From NCBI GenBank assembly GCA_964036195.1, contig OZ038453.1, positions 10,865,469-10,929,468 of the forward strand: 64,000 nucleotides of DNA, in the 5' to 3' direction. The position numbers and the translations under genes were made by a program. Shown piece after piece: positions 10,748 to 21,587 of the stretch (position 1 is the first letter of the stretch; every line of letters begins with the position of its first letter). Source of the DNA: Sphaerolaimus hirsutus (lineage: Eukaryota; Nematoda; Chromadorea; Monhysterida; Sphaerolaimidae). Under the pieces are notes generated by a model, which was given only the letters and a program-made list of their open reading frames with translations, searched no databases and was not told the origin of the DNA.

Positions 10748-13700
10748 TAAAATGTGTTGACTGTGACGGGTACGTTCTGTGAATAAACTAACGGTCCCAT
10801 ATAATCAATGCCAATGTGTTGAAATGGCTTGATTTGTGATTGAGTTCGAGTGACAGGTAGCGTGTGAAAATCAGGTAATGTGAATGGACCTCCTTCCGCT
10901 TTGCGGCATGTGACGCATTTGCGCAAAATTTTTGCAACTACCTGCTTGGCACTTGACAACCAGCAGTGTTCGCGTAAATCTGCTAAAGTGTGAAGCATGC
11001 CACTGTGACCAGCAAGCTCATGAAAATGAGTAACCACAAGCGTTGTTAACCACCCAGTTTTTGGTAGGTAGTAAAACAACGAAGGGTTTCGGTGTTCTTT
11101 GTGAGACACACGTGTGACACAATATAATAAATTATTCCACGCGTCCCATTTGAGCATGTGGTGCTTGCCAAGTTGCGCTTGTGAAATGCAACTGGCGCAC
11201 TCCTCTGCTTGTGAAATGCACAATACATGTCTAAATGCTTCGTTCAAATCAGCGTGTGTGATAGGTTTTGACAAATATTCGCTTTCGCGTTTTGCAGCTT
11301 TATGCATAGAGCGATTTAGCCAATATGTTTTGACACGAAGCAAATAAACGACAGTACGCAACAATTTTGACAATGTTGAAAATCGTCGAATGTCGATTTC
11401 GAACGGATTTGAAGGGATGTGACGTTGTCGACTTTCCACAAACGGATTTTGAGGAGTGACGTTTTGTGACAAATTGGGGTCCAAATTGACAGGCACTTGT
11501 TGTGCAAGAGCATTAGCTGGCTGTGAAGCAGGCTGTGAAGTTACTGCACCAGCATATAAAGGTCGACTGATGTGAATGTCGCCTTTTGCAAGCTCTTCGG
11601 TGACAGGTTGCACTTGATATTGCGAAATGTCAACCATGGCTGATGTGAAAGGTTCAGCGAAAAATGTTGGTCCTGTGAACCACATTGTTTCGATCATTAG
11701 TTGATCAAAAGTACATCCCCTCGACGCAATGTCTGCTGGATTGTCTTTTGTAGCAACTTTGCAAATTTGAATGCAGTGCTTTGACATAAATGAATGGATT
11801 TTTGTGACCCGATTGTTGACAAAAGTAGCCAGCGGCTTTGAAGTATATAGCCAGCCGATGACAACTGTACTATCGGTCCATAGGAAGTTACTGTGAATTT
11901 TCCATCCACCCAGCTCAACGAGTTCATGATGTAAATAATCGATGAGCTGTGCACCAATTGTGACACCGAGCAATTCCAAGCGTGTGATTGTGAGGGGTTG
12001 ACCTTGTTTTGACGGAAGTGGGGCTAGTTTTGTGCGAGCTGTGAGAAAACCACTAAAATATTGGTCATCCTCATAGCCGTATTCATCAGGTGAAATTGCT
12101 TGTTGACGCAAATAAGCGCAAACGGCGTATCCATCTTTAGAGGCATCACAAAACACATGTAACTCTAATGGGCGTCTTTTGTCTTTAACATCAATGCCAA
12201 AAGAGTGAAATGAGCGCGGGAATTTGATTTGACTTATGGACGAGAGATGTCGTTTCAAATCGTCCAGTAAGTCATCCGCCTCTGGGTCTTCGATGAGTTC
12301 ATCCCAGGTTGTGATATTGCACCTTTGAATTATTTGTGATACGCGAAATTTCAACCGAAATAACGCGGGTGCTGTGATGCCAATAGGATCATATGTTGAA
12401 GCCAGCAATTTGTTCAGATTGCGGCGTGTTGCTGTGACAATGAGCGTGAAATCTTTCTTGGGAGCTGGCACCGCGATGGTGTCTTTGATGTGATCGTAAA
12501 CAAGACCCATAACTTTGATATATTGTGATTGTTTTGGGTTGAGATCATCAGGTTTGATTTTCTCAGAAACAATACGTGAATTTGTCATCCATTCACGCAT
12601 GTTGAAATTTGCTCTTGCAAAAACAGCTTTAATTAAGCGATAGAGCTGTATTGCATATTTTTCATCATCTACGCTGATAACTAAATTATCAACGTAAATG
12701 CTGTTGAGCAACAGCTCCAATTTCGCTCGTTCGTGTGAATCAGCGGGATGCATGTGAGCTAGTTCTGCTTCCAGGTGATATTTTATAACAGTCGACAAAA
12801 TGGATGGACTGCATGTGAGACCAAATAGCACCCTTGTGAATTGCATCATTTGAATATTGTCTTCGTGAGTCGGAATGGTGTCCTCACGCAGCCAATAAAA
12901 TTTTGTGAAAGCGCGTGATTTTGGGTGAAGAGCAATTTGCAAAAATGCTTTCTCAATATCTGCTAATAACACCACTTTTCCGGCTCTGAAACAAAGCATT
13001 AATCCGAGCGCCAGTGGTGTGAGAACTGGGCCTCGAAATAAGCAATTGTTGAGGCTTGGCTTGCCTGCCGAACCATCATACACTATTCGACATGTTGTCG
13101 ATCTGCCAGGTGTGATGACAGGTTGGTGAGGTAAGATGTGTTCTTGCAAACCATCTTGTGAACCATAGACGGGTTCTATGACACCCTTGTGAAGTTGATC
13201 AGAGATGACTTTAGCATATGTAGCGAATAAATCGGGATCTTTTCGAAACCGTTTCAACAGTGACAGAAAGCAGCGAAATGCTTCTGCATTGTTTGTTGGC
13301 AATTCGTGAATTGTTGATTTGAATGGCCAGTCTACGCTATAGCGCCCAGTTTCTGGATCAAGAGTTATTGACTCCAGAATTAACTGTTCCGCTATATTGT
13401 CATCATGTGATAATGGATCATCTGTGATGCCTATTGACTCGAGACTGTGAAATTGAAATAATGTCTCTTGGCCAACAGCAACAGCTGATGATGCATGTGA
13501 ACTGCATGAAACCATGAATTGATGTGGTGAAATGTCTGGTGTTGTGACAAATGACTGTGATGACGCATTTCCGCCAAGCATCAATCCAAGTATTGATTCA
13601 ACTATTATCAATCCAGATGGGAGTTCGATTTCTGTTGGTCGAATATCGAACTTCCAATAATAGTCTTGACCAATGACTACATCTGGTTGACATAGTTTGT

Positions 13701-14271
13701 GACAAAACTCATCAGTCATTTCTGTCAATTCAAGCGGTTCCGCGAATTGTTCTTGTGCATGTTCACCGTACACAATATAAATGACTGTTTTGTCATCTTG
13801 TGACAAAGGAGGTGGGCATGCATATGTTGCCAAATTATCGACTGCACGTAAGGTGAGTGGAATTTGTAACATATTGCCCTTATTGTCAACGTGTTTGTAA
13901 ATAGGCATGACAGAATGCAAAATGGATGGACTGCATGTGAGACCAAATAGCACCCTTGTGAATTGCATCATTTGAATATTGTCTTCGTGAGTCGGAATGG
14001 TGTCCTCACGCAGCCAATAAAATTTTGTGAAAGCGCGTGATTTTGGGTGAAGAGCAATTTGCAAAAATGCTTTCTCAATATCTGCTAATAACACCACTTT
14101 TCCGGCTCTGAAACAAAGCATTAATCCGAGCGCCAGTGGTGTGAGAACTGGGCCTTGAAATAAGCAATTGTTGAGGCTTGGCTTGCCTGCCGAACCATCA
14201 TACACTATTCGACATGTTGTCGATCTGCCAGGTGTGATGACAGGTTGGTGAGGTAAGATGTGTTCTTGCAA
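10741..14271 (-). pseudogene. BEL pol: duplicated RT start, RT, RNase H, integrase N-terminus
   Basis: A 1176-codon frame. Residues ~1-120 are the beginning of an RT copy (PHQPVITPGRSTTCRIVYDG, LADIEKAFLQI, FGLTCSPSIL). The frame then jumps back to protease-tail sequence (PIYKHVDNKG) and repeats the same ~374 residues before continuing into the rest of RT. The polymerase motif is IYVDNLVIS near residue 525, with Asn in place of the second Asp of YxDD. RNase H follows (VFCDASKDGYAVCAYLRQ; LWTDSTVVIGWL), then the integrase zinc region (GHSGMLH...CVTCRKAEGG) and the first catalytic Asp block (IGIDYMGPL). It ends at a frameshift inside the integrase core. RT, RNase H and integrase order is typical of BEL/Pao. 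Confidence 0.9.
12797..13911 (-). repeat. Tandem duplication, copy 2 (transcription order)
   Basis: About 1115 bp, nearly identical to 13919-15033 (seven or so differences noticed). The offset between copies is 1122 bp, a multiple of three, so the reading frame is kept. Covers the end of the protease region through the RT motif FGLTCSPSIL. Confidence 0.95.
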
Positions 14272-15033
14272 ACCATCTTGTGAACCATAGACGGGTTCTA
14301 TGACACCCTTGTGAAGTTGATCAGAGATGACTTTAGCATATGTAGCGAATAAATCGGGATCTTTTCAAAACCGTTTCAACAGTGACAGAAAGCGGCGAAA
14401 TGCTTCTGCATTGTTTGTTGGCAATTCGTGAATTGTTGATTTGAATGGCCAGTCTACGCTATAGCGCCCAGTTTCTGGATCAAGAGTTATTGACTCCAGA
14501 ATTAACTGTTCCGCTATATCGTCATCATGTGATAATGGATCATCTGTGATGCCTATTGACTCGAGACTGTGAAATTGAAATAATGTCTCTTGGCCAACAG
14601 CAACAGCTGATGATGCATGTGAACTGCATGAAAACATGAATTGATGTGGTGAAATGTCTGGTGTTGTGACAAATGACTGTGATGACGCATTTCCGCCAAG
14701 CATCAATCCAAGTATTGATTCAACTATTATCAATCCAGATGGGAGTTCGATTTCTGTTGGTCGAATATCGAACTTCCAATAATAGTCTTGACCAATGACT
14801 ACATCTGGTTGACATAGTTTGTGACAAAACTCATCAGTCATTTCTGTCAATTCAAGCGGTTCCGCGAATTGTTCTTGTGCATGTTCACCATACACAATAT
14901 AAATGACTGTTTTGTCATCTTGTGACAAAGGAGGTGGGCATGCATATGTTGCCAAATTATCGACTGCACGTAAGGTGAGTGGAATTTGTAACATATTGCC
15001 CTTATTGTCGACGTGTTTGTAAATAGGCATGAC
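13919..15033 (-). repeat. Tandem duplication, copy 1 (transcription order)
   Basis: The first copy of the 1115-bp duplicated block. It is separated from the other copy by 7 bases of filler (agaatgc, 13912-13918) that occur at neither original edge, as expected of end-joining or template-switch junctions. Copy 1 carries the premature stop at 14365-14367, where copy 2 still has CGA (Arg). Confidence 0.95.
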
Positions 15034-17301
15034 GGCCTCGATCAAAAACGTATTGACTGTGACAGGCGTTTTTGTCGCAAACACGTTCATTTGAAGAACA
15101 ACATCTCCTTTGTTTTCAAAGTTATACTCATTTGCCACGGATGCTTTAATGTATGAATATTTGCATCCAGTGTCAAAGAATATTAACAAAGGGTCTGTGA
15201 CTTGATTTAATTCAGCGTCTTTATTAATTAATGAAGCCTGGGCCACTTGCAAACGAACAATAGGCGCAAAATTGAACTCACATTCTTGTTCGGCCTGCTG
15301 CCTTGTAGCTGTGTTGGGGTTACCGTAACCCGCTTGTGCGCTCAGCACCTCCACCGTGGGCCTGTGACTGGGTTGAAGTGGCACCGACGATGACATTTGG
15401 TTCGGGTTGAGGTGTGGGTACACCTCGTACCGTTTCTGCTGGAAGCCGCGGATTTTAGCTTCAACGGTCTCCATGTCCGTGCCGTCCTTGATGAGGTTGG
15501 CACAGAGCGTCGTCCACAGCTCGTTTTCGCTGTGATACTTGCGGGCTTCCTCCTGAGCTCTGGCCTGGAGCTCGTTCGCGGGCTTCGGCCATTCGCCCAT
15601 GTCCAGCGGGCCGTCCATATCCATCTGATACAGCGTCTGCTGTCTCCACCGAAAATCATTGTCGTCCGGAGGGATGACACACACGCTCATCGGTTCCGTG
15701 TGTGAAGGCGGATACGATGGCGGTGCATGTGACGAAACCGCGCCCGTTGTGATTACCTGAGCGTTGACAAAATTAGCGCTCGTTGCTGTGACAAAGGCTT
15801 TATTTTGTGAATTGTTTACCTGACGCCTTGCGGGTGCCTGTCGGGTAGGACAGAACGCCCCGTGATGTTGACCGATCTGGCGACAATAGTAGCAACTCAG
15901 TCTTTGAGTGCACTGTGCCGGTTGATGGCCTCTGCGTGTGCATCGTGTGCACACTTCGCCCAAAGCTTGCAACCGTTCGATGCGCTCTTTCGGTGTGACA
16001 TATTGAGGGCAATTGGTGGTGTAGTGCTCTTTGATGCCACAGAACAAGCACTTGAATTTCGGCTTGCGATAATCAGCAGCAGGTTGTGAAAACTGCTTTT
16101 GACTAGTCGCTCCGCTCGCGGGAGTTCTGGGAGGTTGAGTGGAATTTTTATTTTTTCCTGGTGGTTTACCAACGTTAGCATTGGTACCAGCAAAAGCAAC
16201 CGTGTTGTGAATAGGTTTTTGTTTTGAAAAGGTATTTTGTGATTTATTTCCCTTTTTCTTTTGCTGTTGCCAACCACCTCCATTTTGTGGCTTTTTGACT
16301 GATGAACTTTGTGATTTCTGAACAACATTTGAAGATTGTGAACCTTGTTGTTCAGTTTTCATCGCATCTAACCGAGCACGAGCAATGGTAGTTAATGCAT
16401 CAACAAACCTGACGACTGTGAGTTCTGTGTCGTCGGTTGCAGCAGTGCGCATTTGATGACCAAAGTTTGATTTTAACATGGTGACCGCTGTGATGTAATC
16501 TCGACCATCACCTTTTAATCCGGCCAGCAGTTCTGCTGCTGGACCGATAAGGCTGAGCTTGAGGTATGTATATTTCATACCATTTGACAGAGTAGCTCGG
16601 TCGTGAATTTGAGCTCGAAAAATTTCCCACCAAGCTGCCCATTCTAACGGATCGCCGTTATATTTAGCAAGCTCGATTTTAGGTAACTTTAGCAAAGTTT
16701 CCGGTTGTGAAGGTTGAGAACTACTTCCCATGTTGACATTGTTGTAGGGTGGTTGTGAAGGGGGTTGAGTAGTTAAATCAACAGTGGACTGACCTTTCAA
16801 GGAAAGTATCAACCTTTCCGCGGATTTGATGTGCGCTTGGGCAGACGCCATTTTCGATTCCAGCTCATCCATGAGCATCGTTGCGTTGTTCGAGCCCGAA
16901 TAGAGCGCGCGCTCCAATTTTGCGTTGGCGCTCTTCGCTTCGTCGGCTGCACCGTCTTGGTCTCTGTCCAAGCTTGTGATGTAATCTTGGACAATAGATG
17001 TGAATCTGTCCATAGCTGTGGACAGGTCCGAGCGTTTCAGCTCGGCTTGGTAGACGTATGCCTGAAGTGATTCTAACACTTCCTCCACCGCTTGCAAGTT
17101 TACAGCGGCGGGTTGTGACTCGTCTTTGACGATTTTAGGAATCGGTTTAGTTGTGAATCTTAACACGCCGGTGCGTACTCCAGTCAACGCCCGGCTATGC
17201 TGAGTCAACGGATGAGTTGTGTCGGACTCATCTACATTGCTCGGAGGCATAGCTGAGGCGGCGGTTGCACCTCGCAAAGCGCGTAGGCGTTCGTCGGCCA
17301 T
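14365..17301 (-). CDS. BEL gag-protease, ending at a premature stop before RT
   Basis: 978 codons from the ATG at 17301, 260 bp after the primer site. Residues ~1-160 are polar and helical. A BEL gag core follows (LPKIELAKYNGDPLEWAAWW, about 207-226). Three zinc knuckles lie near 415-485 (CLFCGIKEHYTTNC, CTRCTRRGHQPAQC, CYYCRQIGQHHGAFC); the first two fit CX2CX4HX4C and the third has one extra residue. The protease motif FFDTGCKYSYI is near residue 707. The frame stops at TGA (14365-14367) in sequence that in the duplicated copy reads CGA, one C-to-T change at a CpG. Gag and protease could still be made, while RT would need readthrough. Confidence 0.9.
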   Translation of the reverse strand: MADERLRALRGATAASAMPPSNVDESDTTHPLTQHSRALTGVRTGVLRFTTKPIPKIVKDESQPAAVNLQAVEEVLESLQAYVYQAELKRSDLSTAMDRFTSIVQDYITSLDRDQDGAADEAKSANAKLERALYSGSNNATMLMDELESKMASAQAHIKSAERLILSLKGQSTVDLTTQPPSQPPYNNVNMGSSSQPSQPETLLKLPKIELAKYNGDPLEWAAWWEIFRAQIHDRATLSNGMKYTYLKLSLIGPAAELLAGLKGDGRDYITAVTMLKSNFGHQMRTAATDDTELTVVRFVDALTTIARARLDAMKTEQQGSQSSNVVQKSQSSSVKKPQNGGGWQQQKKKGNKSQNTFSKQKPIHNTVAFAGTNANVGKPPGKNKNSTQPPRTPASGATSQKQFSQPAADYRKPKFKCLFCGIKEHYTTNCPQYVTPKERIERLQALGEVCTRCTRRGHQPAQCTQRLSCYYCRQIGQHHGAFCPTRQAPARRQVNNSQNKAFVTATSANFVNAQVITTGAVSSHAPPSYPPSHTEPMSVCVIPPDDNDFRWRQQTLYQMDMDGPLDMGEWPKPANELQARAQEEARKYHSENELWTTLCANLIKDGTDMETVEAKIRGFQQKRYEVYPHLNPNQMSSSVPLQPSHRPTVEVLSAQAGYGNPNTATRQQAEQECEFNFAPIVRLQVAQASLINKDAELNQVTDPLLIFFDTGCKYSYIKASVANEYNFENKGDVVLQMNVFATKTPVTVNTFLIEAVMPIYKHVDNKGNMLQIPLTLRAVDNLATYACPPPLSQDDKTVIYIVYGEHAQEQFAEPLELTEMTDEFCHKLCQPDVVIGQDYYWKFDIRPTEIELPSGLIIVESILGLMLGGNASSQSFVTTPDISPHQFMFSCSSHASSAVAVGQETLFQFHSLESIGITDDPLSHDDDIAEQLILESITLDPETGRYSVDWPFKSTIHELPTNNAEAFRRFLSLLKRF

Positions 17302-17560
17302 AGCAAAGTTCGATCGATTTATTGCTTTTTAGCAAAGTAATAGCTAGCTGTGAACGAAATAAAATAATAAAAATAAATATTTCGTTACTTGTGACTTGTA
17401 CTTGTAAAATCGTAAGTAATTACGCACGCGTTACTAACGATTTTGCGTCCAAAACCGTATTACCGTAACCTCGTGCGTGTGACTCAGGCTGTGAAACACA
17501 ATTTCCAATGAAATTTCGCGCGAGACGACTTAATTAGAGTGACCAATTAGTTAATTAGTC

Positions 17561-17578
17561 ACCCTGCTCGCTGCGCCA
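17561..17578 (-). other. Primer-binding site (probably tRNA-Ser)
   Basis: On the minus strand TGGCGCAGCGAGCAGGGT follows the 5' LTR directly. It would pair with a tRNA 3' end ...CGCTGCGCCA. A discriminator G before CCA suits tRNA-Ser; the isoacceptor is not determined. Confidence 0.7.
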
Positions 17579-18675
17579 TGTAAAATAATACGGAACTTGT
17601 TGAAGTGACTTGTGAACGAGATCCTATTCCTAACCGAGGAAGAGGACAAATGTGAACGTATGAAAGTTGACGTGAAGCGTCGTCTCTTAGTTGACGTTCC
17701 GTTATTTTATCAAATGTGATTAGTTGAGTTGAAGTGAATTGACATGAGTTAGTGTGAAGCAAATTTAGATGATTTACAAAAGGTTTTGACGAACGTTTTT
17801 ATTTAGACAATTAAATACAAAGAAATAAATGTAAATAAACTATATAAAATATACGTAAATAAAGGAATTAATTTACAACTAAATTAATTACTTAAATAAG
17901 ACGTAAAAGATCCTCTAATTAGCGGAGAAATCAGGCAATTTAAAGAAGGCACTTAATTACGACAAAAGGCGACAATTAAGTGGCGCGGTTGTGAACAAAG
18001 CACCTCAAAAAGTGCAGGTGTGAATAAAGCACTGAGGTGATTTAAAGCACCAAGGGTTAAACTTAGCACCAAAAAACAAGCGACTTAATAAAGTGACAAT
18101 GGCGCTTATTTAGATCCTAGGAAGAGATTCGTGTGAAGTTGACGAGGTTGCAAACACTGCCGATTTTAGCTGTGAAATCGGCTTTTAAGGGCCAGACCGA
18201 TGGCGATTGACTTGGCGCCAATCGGTCGGCTCTAATCTCCGATTTTTACCCAACATTTCCAATTGTGAAAGTTCAATCCTTGCCCGCTCGCTTCTCCGAT
18301 GAAAAGCGAGCTAAACTAGCAAGATAGTGAAAATGTGAGACAAGCCAGACAACATTTGAAATGGCGCGCGGGCCCGGCCCCCCGCTTGGGGCGAGCCCGC
18401 CGCTTAACATAAACATGACGGCGTATTTGCGTGCTGCTTGTCAAGGAAATGTGGCGGAATGTGAGCAATGACTAAGATCTAAATATGTGAGCGATGTAAA
18501 GCGCACGTTGTAAACAACGTTGCTTGAGATATTAAATGACGAATGTGAAGATGTTAAAAAATGGAATGTAAATTAAAATGAAATCTTGATAACTTGAATT
18601 AACTAAATATAAAAGCGAACATAAGAACGTCAACTTAAATATTAAAGGTTTTACATTTTACAATAATGTTACACA
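17579..18675 (-). repeat. 5' LTR, full length
   Basis: 1097 bp, TGTAAAATAAT...GTTACACA on the + strand. It includes the ~300-bp segment (17897-18198, with several aaagcacc units) missing from the other LTR. Contains 13 TGTGA pentamers by my count. Confidence 0.9.
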
Positions 18676-18680
18676 GCTTC
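18676..18680. repeat. Target-site duplication GCTTC, right copy
   Basis: Identical to 5791-5795, proving a single integration of the element between them. Confidence 0.85.
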
Positions 18681-19098
18681 ATTTACAAAATGTACCCTTC
18701 ACTTTTAACTTTACTTGTAATAAAAAGCTCGCATTACCCTCTCATTTTACTTGATGATATTTAATTAACCCATCACTTTCAATGCCACTTATCCACTTGC
18801 GAGATTGGAACTTGAAAACTAAAGCGCACTTACATGAATTAATTTTGGGTAGAATAAATTTTTGTAATAACCTAGAATCATCTGACAGTGTTTACCTACA
18901 AAGTTGTTAAAGTACTGAACGTTTTTCAAGATAAACGTAAACGTAACGTATTTTATTTTTGCGCACCCCTGAGTACAGAAAAGGTAAAGTAACTTTATTT
19001 TACTTTTACGCTGCGTAAAAGGTGAGTAAACGTAAATGCCAGTATTTTTACTCAGTGAAAACGTAAAAGTAAATGTTCTCCATTTTGTACCTAGGAAG

Positions 19099-19650
19099 CA
19101 GAGTTGTTAGAATACCGGTATTTTTGGAAAGCGCAAGCATAAGCGTAAATACATTTTCCAAATTTTGAGTATGGATACTAAAAGTGTAAGGTATTTTTCA
19201 ATTACCCGGGAAAGCGTAAAAAAGCGTAAACGAAATTTTTTTAAGAGAGTGCTCTTGCTGTTGAGAATAGGACAACACCATTGCTTACACTTTTTAATGA
19301 ATTTATTGATCATTTCTATCGAATTTATTTCACTCGGTGACACAATTTTATTACCACACACTCATATTGACACAATTTGTACTTATGTCGCCATTTTCAG
19401 TCGGTTATTGCACATGCACAGTTGTTTTTACACACGACTTCATTCAATTTCTTTTTTAAAATAGTTTTTCGCTTTTTCAAAAGTGTAAAACTGGGTTGTG
19501 TGAAATTCCTTTTACGCCTTTAGTACCCGGGTAATTAGGCCAGGAAAGCGTAAAAAAGTGTAAGAGTATTTTTAAAAAACGTAAGCGTAAATATAAATAT
19601 CCATTTACCCGGATATTTCAGGTAAGCGTAAATACACTTTTGCAACTCTG
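19099..19650. mobile_element. hAT-like element, AAGCGTAAA word array
   Basis: Inverted ends CAGAGTTG and CAACTCTG are flanked by perfect 8-bp duplications CTAGGAAG (19091-19098 and 19651-19658). The arms repeat aagcgtaaa/aaagtgtaa. It sits inside an older array whose own word is GTAAACGTAAAAGTA. Confidence 0.85.
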
Positions 19651-20309
19651 CTAGGAAGATGTAAAAATGAGTAATAGCGAGTCATCGCTTTCCCAACCCA
19701 TCGCAACTTTTATCATTTCCGCGGCCTTTTTTGCAGCCGTTTTAATTTCGTTTGAGTGGTTTTTGCTTTTTATCCACCCGAAAATCTTTTCTCAATTACG
19801 TTTTCTGTACTCGCGTACTTTCAAAAAGTACGCGAGTGAGTACCGGTGTTTTTTACGGGAGGAAACGAAAACGTATTTACGCAGTACTCGAGTATACGTA
19901 TCATCGTGTAAACGAAAATACGTTTTAACAACTATGACCTACAGCTACACGGATGTAAACGTAAACAGAAAACACGATCGCGAAAAATTCCTGGCCCCGG
20001 ATTTAATTAGGAAAGGCGACTTGACAGTTGATGTTTGTTGTATTTTTGTATAAATGTCATTTTTCCACCTCGGAAATTATTAGTCCCTGGTGGCAATACC
20101 AACACTTTCGAGCGAGAGAAACAAATCAAGTGACATGTATAATTTTAGGTAACAAAACGTCTGAACGACAAAAACAATTAAGGGAAAGCTCGCAATAATA
20201 AGGGGTAAGCAAAAGTGGATAAACACCGCGTCAAGAAGATACTTAAGTGAAAATATAGCTGGTAATTTGAAAGTTAAACCATCGCCAGTCGAAATCGATA
20301 CACCCCACA

Positions 20310-20475
20310 ATGGCCCCACACACGCTAGTTGACATGGACACCAAATGTCAACTGGTTCCGTTCCTAATTCAAAGATTGTGTTTGAACGTCGTTCGTCCAC
20401 TCGTCAGCAAGCTTTGAATCGGGATCGGCACCAGTTGACATTTGGTGTCGATGTCAACTAGCGTGTGAGCCCAAT
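20310..20475. repeat. CACACTAG-class foldback element, GTTGACA word
   Basis: Ends ggccccacacacgctagttgac and gtcaactagcgtgtgagccc are inverted copies. Inside, accaaatgtcaactggttcc and its complement repeat the GTTGACA word. A relative is at 53084-53323. Confidence 0.7.
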
Positions 20476-20890
20476 AACGGCGCATTTGCGCCGCGCACAG
20501 CACACCACTGAAATTTGGGGAACTAATCGATCTGTTTCGGGCACATTTGAGTTTACCACAATGAGAATCTGTCAACTGCACTTCACGGCGATCAGAAAAC
20601 ATTCATTCAAGCAAACTGAAATGTGCTGAAAACAGATTTGAGTTTCCCAAATTTCTACGGTGTACTGGTGTGCGTGGCCGCATGTTCAGTGCCCACTTTA
20701 GTCGACAACCAAAATTTTCAAAACTGATAACGGTTTGAAACGCATAAGAGTTTCCTGCAACGCTGAATAATTTTCTATCATTATAAATTGTAGTTGACAC
20801 AACCCACACCGGTAAACTCAATTGAGATCAAATTTACCAGCTTCGGAAATTCGGTTGTCAACTGGTGTGTCCGGCCATTATACGTAAAGT

Positions 20891-21103
20891 GACCGCACAC
20901 ACTAGTTTACTAACAGAAGTAAACTCAATTTGGGTGCCCATACATCAGCTTTGAACGTTTTTGAGTTTACCAAAATACGTTATTTTACATCCTCGTCAAC
21001 TGTAGTTTACAGACACCTCATTCTGGTAAACTCAGATGCGTTCAAAGCGCATTTATGAGCACCAAAAATGAGTTTACTTCTGTTAGCAAACTAGTGTGTG
21101 CAG
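20891..21103. repeat. CACACTAG-class foldback element, GTTTACT word
   Basis: Ends gcacacactagtttactaac and gttagcaaactagtgtgtgc. Words aagtaaactca and gagtttact recur several times. A close relative lies at 61627-61845. Confidence 0.75.
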
Positions 21104-21587
21104 CGGCAAAACAAACGGTTTTCGAAACGATCGCAGCCCGCACTCGATCTTTGGCACCATCTTGTTCCATCGTGAACTTGGCCATGTCAAACATTTTGGA
21201 AAAATTGATAAGCAAAATAAAGGTTAATTTTAGTTTATTTGGAATATTTTGAGAGCCGAAACTCAAAATGACTAATATAAAAAGGGCGCTAAAATTTCAC
21301 ATTTTCACCGAGTTTTGAGACGGTGTAGAATTACACGCTTCCGTGGGAAAGAAAGGTGCAGGAAAACATTAATTGCGTAACATGTGTCCGAACTTTTAAA
21401 AGCCATCCGTTTATGCAAAAGCTCCAAAATAAATGGCGCCAGCGCCATGGCGCCATTTGCAGGTGAAGAATTAGGATGTTATGAGAAAAAGCGAAGATTA
21501 TATTATAGAGCATCAGACGCAACTGAGAATGTGATCGAGTGATAGGAGTAGTGAACGATCAGAAAAGTTGCAAATACAAATCTAAGT

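Larger units (their letters stand above)
5796..18675 (-). mobile_element. BEL/Pao LTR retrotransposon with envelope-like gene
   Basis: A 12.9-kb insertion read on the minus strand. In transcription order: 5' LTR (17579-18675), tRNA primer site (17561-17578), gag-protease, RT, RNase H, integrase, envelope-like region, 3' LTR (5796-6623). BEL/Pao assignment rests on the gag with CCHC knuckles, an aspartic protease of the BEL type (FFDTGC), RT motifs CRIVYDGSAGKPS and LADIEKAFLQI, and integrase placed after RNase H. LTRs differ at roughly 1% of aligned sites by eye, so the insertion is fairly recent. It is nevertheless broken by a stop in pol, frame changes in integrase and env, and a large tandem duplication. 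The pentamer TGTGA is strongly enriched along its whole + strand. Confidence 0.95.

Noticed and set aside
15342-15705. Antisense and alternative-frame open frames within gag
   Set aside because: Shadows of the gag frame, which has zinc knuckles and a protease motif in the correct frame.
5796-18675. Treating the element as two nested BEL insertions because RT sequence appears twice
   Set aside because: There are only two LTRs with one 5-bp duplication, and the second RT block is a 1115-bp tandem duplication with 7 bp of filler.
19667-20053. 128-codon + strand open frame with a hydrophobic stretch
   Set aside because: Lies in a GTAAACGTAAA word-array region; no recognisable domain or splice context.
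20080-20602. Minus-strand frames of 77-106 codons
   Set aside because: They overlap a CACACTAG-class foldback element. A similar peptide (LGTEPVDIW) arises in the relative at 53084, showing it comes from the repeat.
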